Below are positions 9,630 to 19,214 of a DNA stretch of 64,000 nt, one piece after another. Each line of letters starts with the position of its first letter. Position 1 is the stretch's first letter. The notes beneath the pieces are model-generated. The model ran no database searches. It was given only the letters and a program-made list of their open reading frames with translations, and had not been told where the DNA came from. The translations under genes and the position numbers were made by a program. The DNA is taken from the NCBI GenBank assembly GCA_963277665.1, contig OY728166.1, positions 545,287,219 through 545,351,218 on the forward strand, written 5' to 3'. The stretch is from Viscum album (taxonomy: Eukaryota > Streptophyta > Magnoliopsida > Santalales > Viscaceae).

Positions 9630-12410
9630 GTTGTGTTGACTTAAAATGATTTCCTTTTGAAATAAAAGAGAAACTAGGAGTGGTGTCGTCCACACCGTGC
9701 CTCGTATTGAGGCGGAGTTGACTCTTACACGTCACAAATGACCCATGGATACATGTCCTAAAGTATCAACAGTATCTGAATGCCTTTGGTCTATTTTCCG
9801 TATGTCAGTTGTTGTTTTAACTTAAACTATTGTCCATTTCAAAGAAAAGTGACACACTTTGAGTGGTGCTTGCCACACCGCGCCTCAGATTGAGGCGGGG
9901 TTAACTCGTACACGTCACAAATGACCCATGGATCATTGTCCTAAAGATTCAATAGAATCCGAAAGCGTTTGGTCGGTTTTCCATATGTCATTTTTTTTAC
10001 ATAAAAGCGCATCCTTTTTAAACAAAAGAAAGACACTTTGAGTGGTCCCGGCCACACCGGCCCTCGGATTGGGGCATGGTTGACTCATACACGTCACATA
10101 TGACCCATAGATCATTGTCCTAAAGTTTCAACAGAATCCGAATGTGTTGGGTCGGTTTTCCGTATGCCAGTTGTTGTTTTCACTTAAAATCATGTTTATT
10201 TCAAATAAAAGATAGACACTTTGAGTGGTGTCGGCCACACCGCGCCTTGGATTGAGGTGGGGTTGACTCTTACATGTCACAAATGACCAATGGATACATG
10301 TCCTAAGGTATCAACAGTATCTGACTGCGTTTGTCAGTTTTTCGTATGTGATTGTTTTACTTAAAAGCGCATCCATTTTAAACAAAAGAAAGACAATTTG
10401 AGTGGTCTCGGCCATACAGGCCCTCAGATTGAGGCGGGTTTAACCATTACACATCACATATGACCCATGGATACATGCCCTAAAGTATCAATAGTAATCG
10501 AATACCTTTTGTCCATTTTCCGTATGCTAGTTGTTTTAGCTTAAACTGTTGTCCATTTCAAAGAAATGTGACAAACATTGAATGGTCCCGGCAACACCGA
10601 CCCTCTGATTGAGGCGGGGTTGACTCGTACACGTCACATATGACCCATGGATTGTTGTCCTAAAGTTTCAACAGAATCCGAATGCGTTTGGTTGGTTTCC
10701 TGTATGCCAGTTGTTGTTTTAACTTAAAATCCTATCCATTTCAAATAAAAGTTAGACACTTTGAGTGGTGTCGGCCACACTGCGCCTCGGATTGAGGTGG
10801 GGTTGACTCGTACATGTCAAAAATGACCCATAAATCATCTTCCTAAAGTTTAAACAGAATCCGAAAGTGTTTGGTCGATTTTCCGTATGTCATTTTTTTT
10901 ACGTAAAAGCGCATCCATTTTAAACAAATGAAAGACACTTTGAGTGGTACCGACCACACCAGCCCTTAGATTGAGGCGGGGTTGACTCGTACACATCCCA
11001 TATGACCCATGGATGGTTTTCCTACAGTTTCAATTGAATCCGAATGCATTTGGTTGGTTTTCCGTATGTCAGTTGTTGTTTTAACTTAAACTGTTGTCCA
11101 TTTCAAAGAAAAGTTAGACACTTTGAGTGGTACCGGCCACACCATGCCTCAGATTGAGGAAGAGTTTACTCGTACAAGTCACAATTGATCCATGGATACA
11201 TTTCCTAAAGTATCAACAGTATCCTAATGCCTTTGGTCTATTTTCCGTATGTCAGTTGTTGTTTTAACTTAAATTGTTGTCCATTTCAAAGAAAAGTGAC
11301 ACACTTGGACTGGTGCCGGCCACACCGCGCCTCAGATTGAGGTAGGGTTGACTCGTACACGTCACAAATGACCCATGGATCATTGTCCTAACGTTTCAAT
11401 ATAATCCGAAAACGTTTAGTGGGTTTTCCGTATGTTGTTTTTTTTACTTAAAAGCGAATCCATTTTAAACAAAAGAAAGACACTTTGAGTGGTCCCAGTC
11501 ACACCGGCCCTCGGATTGAGGAAAGGTTGACTCGTACACGTCAATTATGACCCATGGATCGTTGTCCTAAAGTTTCAAAAGAATCCAAATGCGTTGGATC
11601 GGTTTTCTGTATGCCAGTTGTTGTTTTCACTGAAAATCATGTTCATTTCCAAAAAAAAGTTAGACACTTTGAGTGGTGTCGGCCACACCGTGCCTCGGAT
11701 TGAGGCGGGGTTGACTCGTACACGTCACAAATGACCAATGGATACATGACCTAAAGTATAAATAGTATCTGACTGCGTTTGGTCAGTTTTCCATATGTGG
11801 ATTTTTTTACATAAAAGCACATCCATTTTAAACAAAAGAAAGACACTTTGAGTGGTGTCAGCCACACCACGCCTCAGATTGAGTGGGGGTTGACTCCTAC
11901 ACGCCAAAAATGACCCATGGATACATTTCCTAAAGTACCAATAGTATCTGAATGCGTTTGGTCCGTTTTCCGTATGTGGTTTTTTTTACTTAAAAGCGCG
12001 TCCATTTTAAACAAAAGAAAGACACTTTGAGTGGTACCGGCCACACCAGCCCTCGAATTGAGGCGGGGATGACTCTTACACGTCACATATGACCCAAGGA
12101 TCGTTGTCCTATAGTTTAAACAGAATCTGAATGTGTTTGGACTATTTTCCGTATGCTAGTTGTTATTTTCACTTAAAATCATGTCCATTTCAAATAAATG
12201 TTAGACACTTTGAGTGGTGCCGGCCACACCGCGCCTCAGATTGAGGCAGGGTTGACTCGTACACGTCACATATGACCCATGGATACATGTCCTAAAGTAT
12301 CAACAGTATATGAATGTGTTTGGTCCATTTTCTGTATGCCAGTTGTTGTTTTCACTTAAAATCCTGTCCATTTCAAATAAAAGTTAGAAACTTTGAGTGG
12401 TGCCGGCCAC
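9630..12410. repeat. Satellite-like array of ~180-bp units inside the CACTA, with higher-order structure
   Basis: Sixteen tandem units of 176-185 bp. The shared GAGTGG anchor (or its variant) occurs at 9678, 9861, 10040, 10223, 10400, 10580, 10763, 10942, 11125, 11307, 11487, 11671, 11850, 12029, 12212 and 12395. Units fall into at least three types by the block before the anchor: one with TAAAAGCGCATCCATTTTAAAC, one with AACTGTTGTCCATTTCAAAG, one with AAAATCCTGTCCATTTCAAAT. Units 1-5 match units 9-13 type by type with a shift of 1,447-1,450 bp, including private variants such as GACCAATGGATACATG. Minus-strand ORFs of 60-70 codons repeat here with the unit and are not genes. Confidence 0.93.
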
Positions 12411-12664
12411 TACTTCAAAGCACATTTTCCATATCATTTTCCCCATGAATAAACATGAAATACATGGCTAACTAAGAAAGCTAAGAAAAAAAAAATAGAA
12501 TAATGAGTATCACAGTACCAAGGAATACTAAAGGACTAGGTAGTAGACTAATCATACAATAAGAATCAAGTGCAAAAAACAGAATCTGATTGCAACATCC
12601 CTATGAAGCAGAGGAAAACAACAAAGTGTAAAACCATGTTCAAAAATAAAGAGTTATACATAAT
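12411..12664. other. AT-rich 3' flank of the CACTA genes
   Basis: Between the tandem array and the stop of the minus-strand Transposase_24-like gene. It would hold the 3' untranslated region. I see no repeat or gene here. Confidence 0.45.
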
Positions 12665-14165
12665 TCAAAAATGTAATGGATCAATCTGCCTCTGATCACC
12701 ATCACCATCACCACTATCATCATCAGCCTCATCCTCGCTGCCATCTCTGTCCTCGTCGTCGTCCTCGTCATCGTCCCCATGCTCATCGTCGGCCTCATCC
12801 TCATCCTCAGCATCATCCTCGCCCTCGGCCCCATCCTCTCCCTCGGCCCCATCCTGGCCCTCGTCCACATCCTCATCCTCGCCCTATTCATCTTCAGCAT
12901 CCTCATCATCACCAGGAACGTCATCTTCTCGATCGCCACTAGAGCTGCCGCCTGGTGCATTGGATGATGCACCCATCGACGACATAAATGTCTGACAAGA
13001 CGTACTAGCCTCTGGTGGAAGTGATGAAGATAATGCTTTCATCAGTTTCATAAATTCTCTGTCTCTTGTTTGAACTTGTACTTCCAACTCTGTGACACTT
13101 TTATCAAACTGTCTTGCATGCTCCTTGACCTTTTCCAACTCGGTGGTACTAGAATGGATACCTAGAGACGACCAATACCTCGTCAGGAATATATTCTTAC
13201 CAGGTCGGCAACGTACACGACCAGAGTGCTCATCTCCCAAAACCTGATATAAATGATCGTGTGGCCCAAAATTGTCAGGCTACTGGGCATCAAGAGCCTC
13301 TAAAGCAGCCTGTAAAAAATATTAATAGATTATTAAATTTCAAATTAGATATTAACCTTTGAAATAAACAAATTAAAACTTACAATCTTCTCTTGGGTCG
13401 GTTCATTTACCACAGTTCCATCTTTTTTTCTTCTACTCGAGAAAAAAAAATTTCCTCGAAGGATACATCCTTCAATATTCATTTTGTGCTTCTGTAATGA
13501 CATTGAAACAATATAAAGTGAAAGTATAATCATATATTCATTATTCAATAAATCACATAATTTAAGTAGGATCCACTAAAAAGGGAAAGTCCTAAAGAAA
13601 AATTATAAACAACTATATCGAACCTGCTACCTCTCATGATCTGCGATAGTTGTGCGCCCCAAAGTGTGGAGGTATTGCTTTGAATCAATGTTTTTTTTCA
13701 GAAGATTCCTAAATAATGATTAATAATTAATAACATTATATTAATGCAAAATATGAAAAGTCTCATTTAAATAACTCAAATGAGATTAATATCTTAAATT
13801 TGGCATTCGCCCAATGGGTAATCATTTGGCGATATTGCTCTATCGGGCAGTCATCCACGATAGGTAATGTCTCTAACTCCGTGACCACTCTATCACACCA
13901 GCCAACATACAGCTCATGCTTATAAGCTCTCCAAATCTCTCCTAACTATTTTAAACGTGCTGGTCGTGAACCTTCACCATCAGTGAAGTTAAACCGAAGC
14001 TGAAACCAAATTGATTAGTTCATTTAAATAAAAAAATATAGTACATTAAATCCAATAGATTTTTTACCCATATTTGTGCCCACACGTTATCCTTGACTTC
14101 GGGTGGTAGATGTCTCCAAGGGAGAGGGCTGACCAGAATGATATCAGAGTATTTGACTAGCGTCA
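12665..14165 (-). pseudogene. Transposase_24 / Ptta-type second CACTA protein, multi-exon pseudogene
   Basis: This matches the second protein of plant CACTA elements. Five exon-like blocks with plausible GT/AG ends follow on the minus strand: 14165-14068 (PWRHLPPEVKDNVWAQI), 13999 to about 13790 (an R/K-rich start, then YKHELYV and THWANAKF), 13708 to about 13624 (KQYLHTLGRTTIADHER), 13501-13384 (a KHKMNIE start, then SRRKKDGTVVNEPTQEKI) and 13308-12665 (QVLGDEHSGRVR, a coiled region, a Ser/Gly linker, an acidic tail). The family's HTTGRKSF-like, KKDGT and GDxHSGxVR marks are all present in order. Stops lie in exons 2, 3 and 5. The TAG at 12882-12884 is a single nonsense codon: the same frame goes on for 67 codons of Asp/Glu-rich tail. 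The first part of the gene is missing, joined straight to the TNP2 remnant. Confidence 0.75.
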
Positions 14166-15500
14166 CTAAACAGGACATGACAATTTTCCTTTTGTGCTCC
14201 ATCCAGACATTATTGCATAAGCAGGAAAATCATTTATAGTCCACATAAGTGCAGCATGCATCTGAAATATGTCTTTCAAACATGCATCGTATGCGGGCAC
14301 ACCCACATCCAAAATAAGTTTCAAATCTTTTATGAAAAGTTTCATGTATAAATCTATATCATTGCCGGGATTAGAAGGGCCAGATATCAGTATACTCAAG
14401 AAAGTATAAGGCTTTTTCATACACAACCAAGGGGGAAGGATATAAATGTGTATGAAAACCGGCCATGTGCTGTGCGAAGTAAGCATCTTCCCAAATGGAT
14501 TAAAACCATCACATGAAAGACCCAGTCTCACATTACGCACGTTGGCTGCAAATTCAAGATATCGAGCATCAAATCTCTGCCATGCAAATCCATCTGCATG
14601 GTAAACCAACTCTTCATTATTATTTTTTCTCTCGGTGTCATTCCATCACATTTTTACGGATATTTCATCAGACATGAAAAGGTTATATAATCTGGGGATC
14701 AATGGAAAGTGCCACATTACTTTTTGTGGCACACGAGATGGTGTTCCATCATCTTTTGGCTTCCATCGGGAGGTTCCACATTTTATAAAATCATTTCTTT
14801 CAGCAGTTTCCTCCCATAATAAGCTGCAATCATTCGGGCAAGCATGATTTTTTTTTGAGAATCCAAGTTCATCAACCAACTTCCATGCCATATAGTGGTT
14901 TGAGGGAATATCTGCATCATCTGGAAGTAAGTCCTTCAAGAAGGTAAGAATGTAATCAATTGCAGTATTTGGAATCCCATACATAGTTTTCCCAAGAAAC
15001 AATCGGATTAAAAATTCCAACTTTTTCATTTAATCACATTGCCGATATACTGGAGTCGTCGCAGCATCATTTGATTTTTTCACCCTATCAACATCATCAT
15101 TTTCATTGGATGCATCATGTGTGGTTGTATCGAAATCTTGTTGGCTGGACATCCTTTCCTTCTCATGATGTCGAATAAATGGAAACCGATCATATATCAA
15201 ACTCTCTAATTCAGTCTTATCATTTGGATCATCAGCATTTTGAGATTACATTTTCTCTCCATTGTGATACCACACATAATAGTTTGTTTGGAAGCCATAT
15301 TTGGTTATATGATAGCTAACTGCTTCACGGCCCAACCAAGGTCTTCCAACATAATTAAAACATGGGCAGTGTATGCGACCCCTATCTGAAGCCTTGTCAA
15401 ATGCGAAATCTAGAAATATTTTCAAATTATTTTGAAAATCGGTTGAAATTCGATCAGTTTCATACATCCAACTTTTATACATTTTGTAAAAAAATCGCAA
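14166..15500 (-). pseudogene. TNP2-like CACTA transposase, 3'-truncated, three nonsense codons
   Basis: TNP2 cuts the element ends and moves them. One continuous frame runs from 15500 (more likely start ATG at 15482, giving MYKSWMY, the family's usual opening) to 14166, about 440 codons. The N-terminal transposase-associated domain (15482-15246) has SWMYETDRIS, a HCPCFNY zinc-like block and YYVWYHNGE. The next part has HACPNDCSLLWEE, CGTSRWKP and FPLIPRLYNLFMS; then HADGFAWQRFDARY, RNVRLGLSCDGFNPFG, PPWLCMKKPY, GPSNPGNDIDLY and a last block ending SGWSTKGKLSCP. Stops in the same frame are at about 15246 (TAA), 15030 (TAA) and 14643 (TGA, probably a former Arg codon). The C-terminal half of the family is absent; the frame ends where the second gene's remnant begins, pointing to an internal deletion. 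Confidence 0.9.
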
Positions 15501-15794
15501 TAAGTCATTTCAAAGTAATTCAATAATATTAAAGTTTAATCAAAAAAATATCTACGTAAATGACAATTGTTTACTTTATATAAAATCATATCTGACAAAT
15601 TACTCTATATGAGATTCATATTAAGAAATACAACAAAATACAGTGTATATAAGAAAATAAGATACAAAATTTCTAATGCCTATATTCAAGGATTTACCAG
15701 TAAGATATTGGAAGTGGATCAAGGAATACATAATCCTTAAGGGTCTTGTTGGGTGTATATGAGTTTTATACTTAAAATCATCAAGTAGATCAGG
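15501..15794. other. CACTA leader or intron region, AT-rich
   Basis: Upstream of the TNP2-like frame on the minus strand. AT-rich without coding signal; it may hold the 5' leader and an intron. Confidence 0.4.
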
Positions 15795-16005
15795 ATGAGG
15801 AGTAGGATGAGGATCATGGGAGTGGCGGGACTGTCCGAGGGCGGTGTGGCATGTCCAGGGGGGTGCGGGGTGTCTAGGGGGTGGTGGGGACGTCCGGGGG
15901 GTCGGAGGTGTCCATGGGGTGGGGGATGTCTAGGGGGGTCAGGGTGTCTAGGTGGGCAGGCTGTCCGTGGACCTGGTCAGGTTATCCAAGGGGTTCGGGG
16001 TGTAT
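15795..16005 (+). repeat. G-rich minisatellite in the CACTA leader
   Basis: About 160 bp (15835-15995) of degenerate ~18-bp repeats built on GTGTCTAGGGGGGT and GTGTCCATGGGGTGGGG, in otherwise AT-rich DNA. Many G runs of three to six lie close together on the plus strand, the template strand for the minus-strand transposase genes. The open frame across it is a composition effect, not a gene. Confidence 0.8.
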
Positions 16006-17904
16006 AGGTATATTTATATGAAAAGAATACCCCCACAATAATCATGCAGTCGTGTCATTAGTCTAAACCCCTAGAACACATAAAAGAAGCTAGTATGGAC
16101 ATTTACTAAAATATTTCACACCATACGAATGAAAATAAACTCTAAATATAGTTTGAGATGATATAATGGTGTGTGTGAAAAAAATGATATTAAATCAATT
16201 TAAATGAATATGGAAAAAATGAGGGTTTATAATACACTAAGAGTACCTCAAACAATCCAAAACTACTATAGCACCACATATTCAACTTCATGAAACAGGA
16301 CTTGGAAATCTTACATACGTCTTTATTGATGACCACCTAATTGGAACACTCTATTTATGGTTCTTGAACACAAGGAACAAACAATGTTTGGTCTCTACCA
16401 ACTCAATCACCCCCTTGTAGATCATAATCTCGTTTCCCCTTATACTAAAATGGTCTCACTGGAAGTCACTATTAATACCGGAACTAAACCATTCATTCTC
16501 CATAAAACAATGATCAAAGAACCATCAGAGGTATCTCTCATATAACCACATCCATTTTTATCTATGATGTAACGAAATTCACAAGAATAACTTTTATTCA
16601 ATAACCTTTTGGTATATAATGTTCATCAACAATGGTTCAATTATATGGTTCATCACATTCCAATTTATTAATCACCCATACATGAAAAAAACTGAACATT
16701 GACTTTCATTTAATTACAACAATCATATTTCATTCAATTCTTAGCAAGCATAGAAGCATGGAAATTGGAATCGAATAACTTTAATTAGTCCCCACAACTT
16801 TTTAATAAATTTAACATGATAAATAAAACACTTTGAAATATAAATAATCACTATGAAGCAAAATGATCTTGGAATTCTATTGCACAAGTAAAAACACTCA
16901 ACGATAGAATATATCAAAATAATATTAATATAAATTATTAAAACAAGATAACAAAGTAACAAATAATGTTAAAACTAAACATGTGATTGAATTTTATAAC
17001 ATATAATAAAAATTTCTTGGTAATGAAACATGAAGGGCACATAAAAAAATTAGACAACTGTCTAATGAAATCTATATGGGCTGGAATATGCATGGAATGT
17101 AAATAAAGAATGGAAACATAAATTGGGCTGGAACAGAAATTTGGCTGGAATATGAGAATAGAAATTGGTCTCATCCCACATCAAAATCGAAACTAAAAAC
17201 TAAGAAAATTATCACTCATGACTAACCATGCCACTATAAACAACCTAGAGTTTATGAGTTTTCTCTATAATCTCAACAACATCATCACAGATTCTTACCA
17301 TGATTTGAATCATGTGTAATATGAAAGATATTAACACAAAATTCCTAGAAATACCAAGCCTTCTAAAAACTGAAAATTTATGGATGATATTAACACACAA
17401 TTAATTTTGATTCAAATTTGATTCACTTTATTACTTATCCCAATAGACCAAACTCATACTATAATCAATATATGTGTGCCACTATCAAATCTCAACACAC
17501 GCACCCAAATCAAACAGGAAACAAAATTCATAAACACCCAAATATAAAGAAAATACCAAAGCAGTAGATGTAGATAATTAAAATAAAAGTATCACTTATA
17601 GGAAATGTAGAACTAAGAAATTTTGAAGATGGGTCGGAATGAAGGATTTTTGAAGTAGGGTAAACAGAATCCCAATTCACCTCTTCACCCAATTGAAAAT
17701 CGAAAATCAAAATAGAAGACATAAAATCAAAATAGAAGATACATAACATTAAAATGAATGTATAACTTACAGATTACAAATGAGAATCTAAGAAATTTTG
17801 AAGATGGAATGATTTGGACAATAGGGTAAAGAGAATCCCACTTCTCTGCTTCGGTTTAGGGCTCCAGTCGCGCGGAATGGGGGAGCCCGAGGTTCTGTCT
17901 ATTT
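16006..17904. other. CACTA 5' non-coding region
   Basis: AT-rich sequence between the G-rich minisatellite and the right subterminal repeats. Several 60-78 codon ORFs on either strand show no family motif. The small GC-richer patch at about 17840-17900, just inside the subterminal repeats, is where family knowledge would place the transcription start; that is inference. Confidence 0.45.
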
Positions 17905-18219
17905 CTGGGAAATCTTTCCCAACGGTTTGTAAAAACCGTTGGGAATGAAAAATGTTACCAACAGTTTTAAAAAACTATTGGTAAAGCCCTTCAAAAACTC
18001 ACTTTTACCAACGATTTTACAAAACCGTTGGTATATCTTCATCAAAAACAATCTTTACCAATAGTTTTATAGAAACCGTTGGTATATCTTCACCACCACA
18101 TACCTTTACCAATAGTTTTTGATAAACCGTTGGTATATTCATGGTATACTAATATACACCAACGGTTTAAGCAAACCGTTGGTATATATCCGTTTGGAAA
18201 ACCTATATTTCCAGTAGTG
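17905..18219. repeat. CACTA subterminal palindromic repeats, right (promoter) end
   Basis: At least five CCAACGGTTT/AAACCGTTGG pairs spaced about 55-60 bp lie between 17918 and 18185, then the terminal inverted repeat. They sit upstream of the minus-strand transposase genes, where family knowledge puts binding sites that control transcription and excision. Confidence 0.85.
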
Positions 18220-19214
18220 TGTGCGGGTTAGCTCATAGCGATCCTCAATGGGTCAAATCCTAGGGATCCTGTGTAGGTCATATTATATAGATCCTATATC
18301 GGTCATCTCCTAGCGATCCTGTGTGGGTTAGCTCCATGTGATCTTATGTGGGTCAACTCCTAGTGATCTTGTGTGCGTCAGCACCTAGCGATCTTGTGTG
18401 GGTCAGCTCCAAGCGATATTGTGTGGGACAAATCCTAGTGATTCGGTGTAGGTCAGTAGCAGATCCTCTTAATTGAATAAAAAGATTCAGTATTTATAAC
18501 TAATCATCTCTACTACCATATCTAAAGATATATCTAGTGTGAGCTGAGTTAGTTCCTCTGTTTTTTCTTCATGATTGATATGGATTACTTGAAAACTCTG
18601 GTATATATAAGGTAATATACCGAAGTAGGGTTATCTGTTGATTTCATACTTTTTAGTTTATCCTTGGTGGATTATGAGAGACCTTGAAGGTCTTAGGGAC
18701 CCTACTGAGTATCGTTATACTCACCCCTGCACGGGCTATGCCCGCACCTTATTGTGTTGGATGCAGATGATAGACAACACTGACTGAGGATGGGGGTACC
18801 AGGACTGGATGGTGCCCAGAGGTAGACCATACTACATGTTAGTTTGTAGAGGAGATGGGTGGATGTAGAGTTCTAAGAAGGTGATCTGTACATACACTTC
18901 TTTTAGGAATCGAGGTGGATGATCCAGGAGCTACTTTCCACATATCATTCATCTTGTACTTTCCATTTTCCTTGTACATTCCAGTTGGTCTTATATTCGG
19001 GCCCATTTTTTTTAATTTACTCATTTTGTTCACTATTTAGTTTAATTGTGTTTGTATCTTGCTGTGTGTTTGGTTTCATGTTTTTATAGGTCATAAAGAA
19101 AATACCTTCACAGTTTTAGGGATTACACCTTTCAGTGCTAGTCACCAGCCTCTGCCCTATGGAAGGCGGGATTGGGATAGTCACGGCACGGGCCCTGAGG
19201 GATGGGTCCTGAAA
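18220..19214 (+). mobile_element. 3' LTR of element 1, right part
   Basis: Continues the LTR in register after the CACTA. It holds the rest of the 25-bp minisatellite (18223-18460), the TATACTCACCC block (about 18715), and the LTR end GATGGGTCCTGAAA at about 19214, which matches the 5' LTR end at 1841-1854. The usual TGACA terminus has mutated to TGAAA in both LTRs of this element. Confidence 0.83.
18223..18460 (+). repeat. 25-bp LTR minisatellite (plus copy)
   Basis: About nine or ten degenerate copies of a 25-bp unit with core GATCCTGTGTGGGTCA. Copies left of the CACTA (8785-8841) belong to the same array, which the CACTA split. Confidence 0.85.

Larger units (their letters stand above)
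8842..18219 (-). mobile_element. CACTA (En/Spm) DNA transposon, 9,378 bp, nested in an LTR
   Basis: The left end is CACTACTGGAAAAG and the right end is the complement, reading TTTCCAGTAGTG, so the terminal inverted repeats agree over 12 bp. The 3-bp sequence TGT flanks both ends (8839-8841 and 18220-18222), as expected for CACTA elements. Subterminal regions carry many copies of an ACCGTTGGTA motif as palindromes. Transposase genes lie on the minus strand, so the promoter end is at 18219. Content in that direction: subterminal repeats, AT-rich leader with a G-rich minisatellite, TNP2-like pseudogene, Transposase_24-like pseudogene, ~180-bp tandem array, subterminal repeats. The genes are broken, so it could move only with help from another copy. 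Confidence 0.95.
1415..19214 (+). mobile_element. Ty3/gypsy element 1 (Tekay/del-like chromovirus), degenerate, split by a CACTA
   Basis: The order is 5' LTR end, Met primer site, gag, protease, RT, RNase H, integrase, C-terminal chromodomain-like region, polypurine tract, 3' LTR. RT before integrase is the Ty3/gypsy order. Wording in RT, integrase and the C-terminus (YHSTIGM, RSPLCWTEPGE, DPSHII) fits the Tekay/del chromovirus group. The internal domain is 4,859 bp. The 3' LTR spans 12.5 kb because a 9,378-bp CACTA sits in it; without the CACTA it is about 3.1 kb. All reading frames are broken, so this is a fossil copy. No target duplication can be tested because the 5' LTR is truncated. Confidence 0.88.

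Noticed and set aside
9630..12410. Centromeric satellite array
   Set aside because: Unit size fits, but the array has only 16 units and lies wholly between the ends of one CACTA element.
12676..12942. Plus-strand His/Pro-rich ORF suggesting a metal-binding protein
   Set aside because: It is the complement of the Asp/Glu-rich tail of the minus-strand CACTA protein.
15795..16007. Gly/Arg/Trp-rich ORF
   Set aside because: It is the translation of the G-rich minisatellite.
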